From an uncultured Bacteroidota bacterium (GTDB taxonomy: Bacteria; Bacteroidota; Bacteroidia; 2-12-FULL-35-15), in assembly GCA_903881065.1 (NCBI GenBank), contig CAIRRW010000232.1, forward strand, positions 1 through 5,905: 5,905 nt of DNA, given 5' to 3'. A program made the position numbers and the translations under genes. How positions within the stretch are numbered: the first letter of the stretch is position 1; each line of letters starts with the position of its first letter. Shown piece after piece: positions 1 through 5,129 of this stretch. The notes under the pieces were generated by a model. It was given only the letters and a program-made list of their open reading frames with translations, did no database searches and had not been told where the DNA came from.

Positions 1-116
1 AGGGCTAATTGAAATTGCAGAACAGTTTTTTTAAATGAAGAATTTATTGAAAAGGCGATTTTATAAGTTGTGTGTCCCCTCAAAACCAAAAGAAATAAAA
101 ATTTATTTTCAATAGA

Positions 117-149
117 TTGTTGTTTATATAAATATATTTTCTACTTTTG
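117..149 (+). promoter_or_regulatory. Bacteroidota-type promoter for the rplB operon
   Basis: A TTGTTG element at 117-122 is separated by 19 bases from TACTTTTG at 142-149. This fits the primary sigma factor consensus known for Bacteroidota (TTTG or TTG near -33, TAnnTTTG near -7, spacer about 19-21). The DNA just upstream (about 91-116) is very AT-rich. Transcription would be expected to start a few bases after 149, in the GCTCCCC stretch, giving an rplB leader of about 145 bases. The block from about 131 to 149 is closely repeated before rpmC, which supports a real element. The transcription start is inferred, not seen. Confidence 0.7.
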
Positions 150-297
150 CGCTCCCCAATAAAAAGGGGAAAGCAAATTTTACTTCAATTGTACTACTGA
201 AGAGTAAGCTGTGAAAGGCTAAAACAGTTGATTTTGCTGATTAAAATTAGAGAATAACTATACAGGTTAAGTGACCTGTGAAAATAAAAAAACTAAA
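150..297 (+). promoter_or_regulatory. Putative structured 5' leader of rplB
   Basis: This stretch lies between the predicted promoter and the rplB start and encodes nothing recognisable. Several helices can be drawn by eye. TCCCC 153-157 pairs with GGGGA 166-170. AGCAAA 172-177 pairs with TTTGCT 233-238 and would close a three-way junction holding CTTCA 183-187/TGAAG 198-202 and AGCTGT 207-212/ACAGTT 224-229 (one G-U pair). A separate 8-bp hairpin sits at 261-280. Leaders of ribosomal protein operons often bind one of their own products to control expression, for example the L4-bound S10 leader of E. coli. Whether this one does, and which protein would bind, is inference. In AT-rich DNA some helices may be chance. 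Confidence 0.35.
261..280 (+). repeat. Inverted repeat (hairpin) 17 bases before rplB
   Basis: ACAGGT at 262-267 is perfectly complementary to ACCTGT at 274-279. The stem can extend by G-U pairs on both sides (261/280 and 268/273), leaving the four-base loop AAGT. It is the most GC-containing helix of the leader, ends 17 bases before the rplB ATG, and is followed by A-rich rather than T-rich DNA, so it is not an intrinsic terminator. A role in translation control or mRNA stability is possible but inferred. Confidence 0.5.
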
Positions 298-1122
298 ATG
301 GCTTTAAAAAAATTAAGACCCCTTACCCCGGGGCAGCGTTTTAAATTAGTTAGTGATAACGCTGACATCACACATGGCAAACCTGAAAAGAGTTTGTTGG
401 TTCCAGTAAAAAAATCAGGAGGACGTGACAATACTGGTAAAATGACAATGCGCTACATTGGCGGTGGTCATAAACAACAATACCGTATTATAGATTTCAA
501 AAGAGATAAAGCAGGAGTTCCTGCATTAGTTAAAACTATCGAGTATGATCCAAATCGTACTGCACGTATTGCTTTGTTGCATTATGCTGATGGTGAAAAA
601 CGTTATATTGTTGCTCCTGCAGGATTACAAGTGGGTGCAAAATTAATGTCGGGTAAAGATGCAACTCCTGAAGTAGGAAATGCAATGTACTTATCTGATA
701 TTCCTTTGGGAACAACTATTCACAATATTGAATTACGTCCGGGACAAGGAGCTATTATGGCTCGTAGTGCTGGTTCGGCAGCTCAATTGAGTGCAAGAGA
801 TGGTAAATATGCTGTAGTGAAAATGCCGTCAGGAGAAACTCGTATGATTTTGATTACTTGCATGGCTACAATAGGTTCGGTATCAAATGCTGATCATAAT
901 TTGGAAATCAGCGGTAAAGCTGGTCGTACAAGATGGCAAGGTCGCAGACCAAGAACACGTCCGGTAGCGATGAATCCTGTGGATCATCCAATGGGTGGAG
1001 GTGAAGGTAGAGCTTCAGGAGGTCACCCACGTTCGCGTAAGGGATTACCTTCTAAAGGGTACAAAACACGTTATCCGAAGAAAGCTTCGAATAAATACAT
1101 CATCGAAAAAAGAAAGAAATAA
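298..1122 (+). CDS. rplB: 50S ribosomal protein L2 (uL2)
   Basis: L2 is a primary 23S rRNA-binding protein of the large subunit, needed for subunit association and for assembly of the peptidyl transferase region. The protein is 274 residues (E. coli 273) and aligns throughout. The N-terminal OB-like half contains GGRDNTGKMTMRYIGGGHKQ (41-60) and IEYDPNRTARIALL (81-94). The SH3-like half contains SGKAGRTRWQGRRPR (205-219) and MNPVDHPMGGGEGR (225-238). His230, equivalent to the functionally important His229 of mature E. coli L2, is present. Met232 replaces the usual His, which I know as typical of Bacteroidota. The ATG at 298 is chosen because MALKKLRPLTPG matches the family N-terminus. An in-frame GTG at 271 would add nine unrelated residues and start inside the leader hairpin. 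There is no Shine-Dalgarno sequence; the start is preceded by an A-rich tract. It is the first gene after the predicted promoter, and rplW is not seen upstream. Confidence 0.98.
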   Translation: MALKKLRPLTPGQRFKLVSDNADITHGKPEKSLLVPVKKSGGRDNTGKMTMRYIGGGHKQQYRIIDFKRDKAGVPALVKTIEYDPNRTARIALLHYADGEKRYIVAPAGLQVGAKLMSGKDATPEVGNAMYLSDIPLGTTIHNIELRPGQGAIMARSAGSAAQLSARDGKYAVVKMPSGETRMILITCMATIGSVSNADHNLEISGKAGRTRWQGRRPRTRPVAMNPVDHPMGGGEGRASGGHPRSRKGLPSKGYKTRYPKKASNKYIIEKRKK

Positions 1123-1186
1123 TTAAATAATAAATAGTTTAATGGCTCTTTTGAAAGAAGAGTTTCACAACAAAAAAAATAAATAA

Positions 1187-1465
1187 ATGGCACGTTCGTT
1201 AAAAAAAGGTCCTTTCATCGATTGGAAATTAGAAAAAAAGTTGATGGCAGTACAGGCATCAGGTAAAAAAACAGTTATCAAAACCTGGTCACGCAGATCA
1301 ATGATTTCTCCAGATTTCGTAGGTTTGACAGTAGCGGTACATAATGGTAATAAGTTTATCCCTGTATATGTAACAGAAAATATGGTAGGTCACAAATTCG
1401 GCGAGTTTGCTCCAACTAGAACTTTCAGAGGGCATTCAGGAAACAGAGATAAAGCGACTAAATAA
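1187..1465 (+). CDS. rpsS: 30S ribosomal protein S19 (uS19)
   Basis: S19 sits in the head of the small subunit, partners with S13, and contacts the A-site tRNA region and the inter-subunit bridges. The protein is 92 residues, the same length as E. coli S19. It has the family start MARSLKKGPFID (1-12), the central KTWSRRSMISPDFVG (32-46), and the signature FIPVYVTENMVGHKFGEFA (57-75) followed by PTRTFRGH (76-83). It follows rplB after 64 bases, in the normal cluster position. There is no Shine-Dalgarno sequence; the ATG is preceded by an A-rich run ending AAATAA. A 14-codon open frame (1142-1186) ends in a TAA directly touching this ATG, so translational coupling is conceivable but unproven. 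Confidence 0.98.
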   Translation: MARSLKKGPFIDWKLEKKLMAVQASGKKTVIKTWSRRSMISPDFVGLTVAVHNGNKFIPVYVTENMVGHKFGEFAPTRTFRGHSGNRDKATK

Positions 1466-1489
1466 GAACTTAAGTAATAAGATAATAAA

Positions 1490-1930
1490 ATGGGTGTTAG
1501 AAAACAAAAAACAGCGGACGCACGCAAAGAGGCAAACAAAAGCAGATATTTTGCTGTATTGAAAAATTGTCCTACTTCTCCTCGTAAGATGAGATTGCTA
1601 GCTGACTTAATAAGAGGTAAAGAAGTATTTATGGCTTTGAATATTTTAAAATTCAATCCTAAAGAAGCTTCCGGAAGATTAGAGAAATTGCTAACTTCTG
1701 CAATTGCTAACTTTGAGGCAAAAACTGGAGAACGTCCTGAAAACAGTAATTTAATAGTGAAAGAAATTTTTGTTGACAGCGCACTTCAAATGAAACGTTT
1801 GAGAACGGCTCCACAAGGACGTGCACACAGAGTTAGAAAACGTTCGAACCACGTAACAATAGTTGTGGACAGCAAAAAAGTGGCAACACCTGCTGTAGAA
1901 AATAATAATCAAGAAGAAACAACAAAATAA
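1490..1930 (+). CDS. rplV: 50S ribosomal protein L22 (uL22)
   Basis: L22 binds all domains of 23S rRNA; its long beta-hairpin lines the peptide exit tunnel near the macrolide site. The protein is 146 residues against 110 in E. coli. The core runs from about residue 20 to 127: TSPRKMRLLADLIRGK (29-44), the central AIANFEAKTG (71-80), and KEIFVDSALQMKRLR (91-105) leading into GRAHRVRKRSNHVTIVV (110-126), which forms the tunnel hairpin and its return strand. The Met-Lys-Arg at 101-103, whose deletion in E. coli gives macrolide resistance, is present. Extra length is a basic N-terminal stretch (about 1-20) and a polar tail (about 127-146) rich in Asn, Glu and Thr. The gene starts 24 bases after rpsS with no Shine-Dalgarno sequence. 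Confidence 0.97.
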   Translation: MGVRKQKTADARKEANKSRYFAVLKNCPTSPRKMRLLADLIRGKEVFMALNILKFNPKEASGRLEKLLTSAIANFEAKTGERPENSNLIVKEIFVDSALQMKRLRTAPQGRAHRVRKRSNHVTIVVDSKKVATPAVENNNQEETTK

Positions 1931-1948
1931 TTATAATATAAAAATTAA

Positions 1949-2734
1949 ATGGGACAAAAAGCAAATCCAATAGGCTTACGTTTAGGAATCATTAAAGGAT
2001 GGGATTCTAACTGGTATGGCGGAAAAGATTTTTCTGACAAAATAGTAGAAGACTTCAAAATAAGAACTTATTTGAAAGCTCGTTTGGCAAAAGCAAGCAT
2101 TTCGAAAATTGTGATTGAAAGAACAGTAAAAATTATTACTGTAACAATTAATACTTCCCGTCCCGGAATTATTATTGGTAAAGGTGGTTCAGAGGTGGAT
2201 AAGATTAAAGAGGAGTTGAAAAAAATCACTAAAAAAGATATTCAAATAAATATTTTTGAGATAAAAAGACCTGAGCTAGATGCTCGTTTGGTTGCTGATT
2301 CAATAGCTCGTCAAATAGAAGGACGTATTTCTTTCCGTAGAGCGATGAAAATGACTGTAGCATCAACAATGAGAATGGGTGCTGAAGGTATCAAAGTGAA
2401 ATGTTCTGGTCGTTTGGCAGGAGCTGAGATGGCGCGTGTCGAAGGATACAAGGAAGGACGTACTCCATTACATACATTACGTGCTGATATTGATTATGCT
2501 TTAGCTGAAGCGCATACAACTTATGGCCGTATTGGTGTTAAGGTATGGATTTGCAAAGGTGAAGTTTATGGAAAGCGTGATTTGTCACCAAACATTGGTA
2601 GCTCTACTACAGGACCAAAAGATGATAAACGTGGATTTGGAGGAAAAGGCGGTGATAGAGGAGATAGAAAGTTTGAAAAAAGAGGTGCTGGTGGTCCAAG
2701 AGGCGGAGGAGATAGAAGGGATAATAGAAAATAG
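1949..2734 (+). CDS. rpsC: 30S ribosomal protein S3 (uS3) with Gly/Arg/Asp-rich tail
   Basis: S3 lies at the mRNA entry channel of the small subunit, contributes to mRNA helicase activity and binds 16S rRNA in the head. The protein is 261 residues (E. coli 233). The start MGQKANPIGLRLGIIKGWDS is typical. A KH domain covers about 40-110 with its GKGG loop at 77-80 within RPGIIIGKGG. The C-terminal S3 domain (about 115-212) holds GAEMARVEGYKEGR (158-171), ADIDYALAEAHTTYGRIGVK (179-198) and GEVYGKRDLSP (204-214). Residues about 222-261 form a low-complexity basic/acidic tail with repeated GGxRGDR-like segments, probably disordered. Bacteroidota S3 proteins commonly have such tails. The gene is 18 bases after rplV, without a Shine-Dalgarno sequence. 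The first 7-base repeat of the next spacer begins on the last base of the stop codon. Confidence 0.98.
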   Translation: MGQKANPIGLRLGIIKGWDSNWYGGKDFSDKIVEDFKIRTYLKARLAKASISKIVIERTVKIITVTINTSRPGIIIGKGGSEVDKIKEELKKITKKDIQINIFEIKRPELDARLVADSIARQIEGRISFRRAMKMTVASTMRMGAEGIKVKCSGRLAGAEMARVEGYKEGRTPLHTLRADIDYALAEAHTTYGRIGVKVWICKGEVYGKRDLSPNIGSSTTGPKDDKRGFGGKGGDRGDRKFEKRGAGGPRGGGDRRDNRK

Positions 2735-2761
2735 TATTAAGTATTAATTACTAAGTATTAA
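2734..2761 (+). repeat. Tandem 7-base repeats between rpsC and rplP
   Basis: Four consecutive 7-base units fill 2734-2761: GTATTAA at 2734-2740, an identical copy at 2741-2747, a degenerate TTACTAA at 2748-2754, and GTATTAA again at 2755-2761. The array starts on the last base of the rpsC stop codon and ends 33 bases before rplP. A related array (unit GAATTAA, one base different) lies before rplX. Function is unknown. Confidence 0.65.
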
Positions 2762-2794
2762 GAAAAAAATATAACGATTTAAAAATAAAATACA

Positions 2795-3223
2795 ATGTTA
2801 CAGCCTAAAAGAACGAAGTTTAGAAAGATGCACAAAATGAAGATGAAAGGAAACGCTAAACGTGGCGATCAACTTTCTTTCGGTTCATTTGGATTGAAAG
2901 CTACAGAAGGAGCTTGGGTTACAGCACGCCAATTGGAAGCTGCCCGTGTTGCAGTTACTCGTTTTATGAAACGTGAAGGCCAGATATGGATTTGTGTATT
3001 CCCTGATAAACCAATTACTAAGAAGCCTGCTGAGGTTCGCATGGGTAAAGGTAAAGGTAGCCCTGAGTATTGGGTAGCAGTTGTGAAACCAGGACGTATT
3101 ATGTTTGAAGCAGAAGGTGTGCCTTTGGAAGTTGCAAAAGAAGCATTGCGTTTGGCAGCACAAAAATTGCCGGTAACAACTAAGTTTGTTGTTAGAAGAG
3201 ATTATTCAACGGAAAATAATTAA
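2795..3223 (+). CDS. rplP: 50S ribosomal protein L16 (uL16)
   Basis: L16 binds 23S rRNA near the A site and helps position tRNA; it joins late in large-subunit assembly. The protein is 142 residues (E. coli 136). Conserved segments are MLQPKRTKFRKMHKMKMKG (1-19), FGSFGLKATEGAWVTARQLEAAR (29-51, written here without its internal gaps), and FPDKPITKKPAEVRMGKGKG (69-88). The arginine in VRMGKGKG (Arg82) corresponds to E. coli Arg81, the residue hydroxylated by YcfD there. The region SPEYWVAVVKPGRIMFEAEG (89-108) follows, then LAAQKLPVTTKFVVRR (120-135). The start at 2795 gives the canonical N-terminus. Spacing from rpsC is 60 bases, which hold the 7-base repeats. There is no Shine-Dalgarno sequence. 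The gene ends 78 bases before rpmC, a longer gap with a candidate promoter. Confidence 0.98.
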   Translation: MLQPKRTKFRKMHKMKMKGNAKRGDQLSFGSFGLKATEGAWVTARQLEAARVAVTRFMKREGQIWICVFPDKPITKKPAEVRMGKGKGSPEYWVAVVKPGRIMFEAEGVPLEVAKEALRLAAQKLPVTTKFVVRRDYSTENN

Positions 3224-3254
3224 AGTAAAAATAAAATATTCCCCAGATATACAA

Positions 3255-3271
3255 ATATTTTCCTACTTTTG
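3255..3271 (+). promoter_or_regulatory. Candidate internal promoter before rpmC
   Basis: TACTTTTG at 3264-3271 matches the Bacteroidota -7 consensus TAnnTTTG. It is preceded by AAATATTTTCC and followed by a C-rich start-like stretch (CGCCC, 3273-3277), closely matching the block before rplB (AAATATATTTTC, TACTTTTG, CTCCCC). The -33 element is poor: 19 bases upstream lies TTCCCC instead of a TTG motif. It sits in one of the longest spacers of the window, 30 bases before rpmC. It may give extra transcription of rpmC and the spc genes, but activity is inferred. Confidence 0.5.
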
Positions 3272-3301
3272 TCGCCCTTTAAAAAAAGAATATAGAACAA
3301 A

Positions 3302-3505
3302 ATGATACAAACAGATATAAAACAACTTTCAACAAAAGATTTAGTTGAAAGAATAAAAGAAGAAAAAGGTGCTTTAGCTAAGTTAAAGTTAAATCATGCT
3401 GTATCTCCTATTGAAAACCCTGCAAAAATTACTTATAGCAGAAAAACAGTAGCAAGATTACAAACAGAACTTCGTGTAAGAGAAATAGCTGACGCGAAAA
3501 AATAA
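3302..3505 (+). CDS. rpmC: 50S ribosomal protein L29 (uL29)
   Basis: L29 is a small two-helix protein at the peptide exit tunnel, next to L23, where it contributes to the docking site for nascent-chain factors. The protein is 67 residues, normal for the family (E. coli 63). It begins with the first helix TKDLVERIKEEKGALAKLK (11-29). The family motif follows: SPIENPAKITYSRKTVARLQ (35-54) and TELRVRE (55-61). The stop codon TAA shares its last base with the ATG of rpsQ. It is placed 78 bases after rplP behind a candidate promoter, so it may open a second transcription unit. There is no Shine-Dalgarno sequence. Confidence 0.97.
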   Translation: MIQTDIKQLSTKDLVERIKEEKGALAKLKLNHAVSPIENPAKITYSRKTVARLQTELRVREIADAKK

Positions 3506-3771
3506 TGACAACAATGGAAGAAAGAAATTTAAGAAAAGAAAAAGTTGGTTTGGTTACCAGTAATAAAATGGACAAATCAATTGTAGTATCTGTAGAACGT
3601 AAAGTGAAACACCCGAAATACGGTAAATTTGTGAACAAGACTACTAAGTTTGTTGCTCACGATGAAGCTAACACTTGTAACGTAGGGGATACAGTAAAAA
3701 TCATGGAGACTCGTCCTATCAGCAAAAATAAATGCTGGAGATTAGTTGAAGTAGTTGAGAGAGCGAAATAA
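3505..3771 (+). CDS. rpsQ: 30S ribosomal protein S17 (uS17)
   Basis: S17 is an OB-fold protein that binds the 5' domain of 16S rRNA early in small-subunit assembly. The protein is 88 residues (E. coli 84). Visible family segments are RNLRKEKVGLVTSNKMDKSI (7-26), VERKVKHPKYGKFVNKTTKF (30-49), HDEANTCNVGDTVKIMETRP (52-71) and the closing ISKNKCWRLVEVVERAK (72-88). The start at 3505 overlaps the rpmC stop (TAATG), favouring translational coupling. A second ATG at 3514 would give an 85-residue protein beginning MEERNLRKEK, which also fits relatives, so the first three residues are uncertain. The stop is followed by a short spacer with a weak inverted repeat (TTGAC 3773-3777/GTCAA 3784-3788). Confidence 0.96.
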   Translation: MTTMEERNLRKEKVGLVTSNKMDKSIVVSVERKVKHPKYGKFVNKTTKFVAHDEANTCNVGDTVKIMETRPISKNKCWRLVEVVERAK

Positions 3772-3815
3772 TTTGACGAATAGGTCAATTTAATATTTGA
3801 TAATTTAAAAAAGAA

Positions 3816-4184
3816 ATGGTACAACAGGAATCAAGATTATTAGTAGCAGATAACAGCGGCGCAAAAGAAGTGCTTGTTATCCGTGTACTTGGAGGAACCA
3901 AAAAAAGATATGCATCGATAGGTGATAAAGTGGTTGTAACTGTAAAACACGCTTTACCTTCAGGAAATATTAAAAAGGGAGCGGTGTCGAAAGCAGTAGT
4001 AGTAAGAACAAAGAAAGAAATCAGCCGCGCTGATGGTTCATATATTCGTTTTGATGACAATGCTGTGGTATTATTAAATGCAACAGATGAATTAAGAGGA
4101 ACACGTATTTTCGGGCCAGTTGCTCGTGAATTAAGAGATAAAAATTTTATGAAAATTATTTCTTTAGCTCCTGAAGTACTTTAA
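3816..4184 (+). CDS. rplN: 50S ribosomal protein L14 (uL14)
   Basis: L14 is a five-stranded beta-barrel protein on the subunit interface that forms bridges to 16S rRNA and is the docking point of the silencing factor RsfS. The protein is 122 residues, essentially the universal length. It starts MVQQESRLLVADNSGAKEVL (1-20). The signature region is GDKVVVTVKHALPSGNIKKG (37-56) followed by AVSKAVVVRTKKE (57-68). RFDDNAVVLLN (78-88) and GTRIFGPVARELR (95-107) complete the conserved core. It follows rpsQ after 44 bases. In E. coli this gene starts the separate spc operon, but here I see no promoter of the Bacteroidota type directly before it. There is no Shine-Dalgarno sequence. Confidence 0.98.
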   Translation: MVQQESRLLVADNSGAKEVLVIRVLGGTKKRYASIGDKVVVTVKHALPSGNIKKGAVSKAVVVRTKKEISRADGSYIRFDDNAVVLLNATDELRGTRIFGPVARELRDKNFMKIISLAPEVL

Positions 4185-4212
4185 GAATTAAGAATTAGAA
4201 ATTAAGAATAAA
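4185..4212 (+). repeat. Tandem 7-base repeats between rplN and rplX
   Basis: The spacer is built of four 7-base units: GAATTAA at 4185-4191, GAATTAG at 4192-4198, AAATTAA at 4199-4205 and GAATAAA at 4206-4212, followed by one G and the rplX ATG at 4214. The unit differs by one base from the GTATTAA unit before rplP. The array fills the whole spacer from the rplN stop to the rplX start. Function is unknown. Confidence 0.6.
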
Positions 4213-4213
4213 G

Positions 4214-4540
4214 ATGTCAATAAAATTGCATATTAAAAAAGGAGATTCGGTAAAAGTTTTGGCCGGAGATTCAAAAGGTCAGGAGGGTAAAGTACTTTCT
4301 GTAGACAAAGTGAAAAACAGAGCTTTTGTAGAAGGTGTAAATATGGTATCAAAACATACTAAGCCAACTGCACAAAACTCTGAAGGCGGAATCGTAAAAC
4401 AGGAAGCTTCAGTTCATATATCTAATTTAATGCTAATAGAACCGGGGACAGGCAAACCAACCCGTGTTGGCAGAAAATTAGATGACAAAACAAGTAAATT
4501 AGTACGTTTTTCAAAAAAATCAGGGGAGGTAATTAAATAA
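4214..4540 (+). CDS. rplX: 50S ribosomal protein L24 (uL24)
   Basis: L24 starts large-subunit assembly by binding the 5' end of 23S rRNA and lies near the tunnel exit. The protein is 108 residues (E. coli 104). A KOW motif covers about residues 8-35: KKGDSVKVLAGDSKGQEGKV (8-27). VEGVNMVSKHTKP (39-51) and GGIVKQEASVHISNLMLI (58-75) follow, and PTRVGRKLDD (82-91) lies near the C-terminus. Its spacer from rplN consists of 7-base repeats. The final codons contain GGGGAGGT (4523-4530), a Shine-Dalgarno-like sequence positioned for rplE, and the TAA stop shares one base with the rplE ATG. Confidence 0.97.
   Translation: MSIKLHIKKGDSVKVLAGDSKGQEGKVLSVDKVKNRAFVEGVNMVSKHTKPTAQNSEGGIVKQEASVHISNLMLIEPGTGKPTRVGRKLDDKTSKLVRFSKKSGEVIK
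4525..4530 (+). promoter_or_regulatory. Shine-Dalgarno-like site for rplE
   Basis: GGAGGT lies inside the last codons of rplX, nine bases before the rplE ATG at 4540. It is fully complementary to the canonical 3' end of 16S rRNA. It partly reflects rplX codons (Ser-Gly-Glu-Val), so it may be accidental. It stands out because most genes in this window have no such site. Confidence 0.45.
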
Positions 4541-5094
4541 TGGCTTATTCACCGCGTTTAAAAGATAAATATAAAGCAGATGTAGTGCCTGCTTTACAGA
4601 AAAAGTTTGGTTACAGCAGTTCAATGCAAGTACCGAAGATTCAGAAAATATGCTTGAACCAAGGAGTTGGGGATGCTGTTTCTGATAAGAAATTAATAGA
4701 AGGTGCTGTAAAAGAAATGACCACAATAAGTGGACAAAAAGCAGTAGCAACTATTTCTAAGAAAGATATTTCGAACTTCAAGCTTCGTAAAGGAGTGCCA
4801 ATTGGAGTAAGAGTAACTTTAAGAGGGGATAAAATGTATGAATTTTTGGATAGATTGATTTCTGTTGCATTACCTCGTATTCGTGATTTCAGAGGTATTA
4901 ATGATAAAGGGTTTGATGGAAATGGTAACTACACGTTGGGTGTAACTGAACAGATTATTTTCCCTGAAATTGATATTGACAAGGTAAATAAAATTATGGG
5001 TATGGATATAACTTTTGTTACCAATACTCAAAATGACGAAGAAGCTTTTGCATTATTAAGCGAATTCGGTATGCCTTTTAGAAAGAAACAATAA
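4540..5094 (+). CDS. rplE: 50S ribosomal protein L5 (uL5)
   Basis: L5 binds 5S rRNA with L18 and L25-type proteins, anchors it in the central protuberance and contacts the P-site tRNA. The protein is 184 residues (E. coli 179). Conserved parts are PRLKDKYKADVVPALQKKFG (5-24), VPKIQKICLNQGVGDA (31-46, the family signature), the segment TISGQKAVATISKKDISNFK (62-81), LRKGVPIGVRVTLRG (82-96), PRIRDFRGI (112-120) and GNGNYTLGVTEQIIFPEIDI (127-146). The C-terminal FVTNTQNDEEAFALLSEFGMPF (159-180, a conserved end) is complete. It overlaps rplX by one base and has an SD-like GGAGGT upstream, so coupling to rplX translation is likely. In E. coli this is where S8 represses the spc operon; I did not recognise an S8-binding site here. 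Confidence 0.98.
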   Translation: MAYSPRLKDKYKADVVPALQKKFGYSSSMQVPKIQKICLNQGVGDAVSDKKLIEGAVKEMTTISGQKAVATISKKDISNFKLRKGVPIGVRVTLRGDKMYEFLDRLISVALPRIRDFRGINDKGFDGNGNYTLGVTEQIIFPEIDIDKVNKIMGMDITFVTNTQNDEEAFALLSEFGMPFRKKQ

Positions 5095-5129
5095 AAATTA
5101 GTAAACAGACTCATAAATAAAATACAAGA

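Noticed and set aside
2..34. Open frame from the left edge ending at TAA 32-34 (GLIEIAEQFF)
   Set aside because: Ten residues match nothing I recognise. It may be the end of an upstream gene but cannot be supported from this window.
93..108. AT-only inverted repeat AAATAAA/TTTATTT, possible terminator of an upstream gene
   Set aside because: There are no G-C pairs and almost no loop. It is more simply an AT-rich upstream region of the promoter.
35..115. Small ORF of 26 codons starting at ATG 35
   Set aside because: It ends just before the promoter, has no recognisable motif and no Shine-Dalgarno sequence; probably chance in AT-rich DNA.
1708..1715. TAACTTTG in rplV, and TAAGTTTG at 3181-3188 in rplP, matching TAnnTTTG
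   Set aside because: Both lie inside coding sequence, have no convincing -33 element and lack the extended flanks shared by the two spacer sites.
2523..2747. 74-codon + strand frame overlapping the end of rpsC
   Set aside because: Shadow of the purine-rich rpsC tail in another frame; the S3 reading is unmistakable and this frame has no family features.
3773..3788. 5-bp inverted repeat TTGAC/GTCAA after rpsQ, possible terminator
   Set aside because: The stem is short and weak with no T-run. Transcription is expected to continue into rplN.
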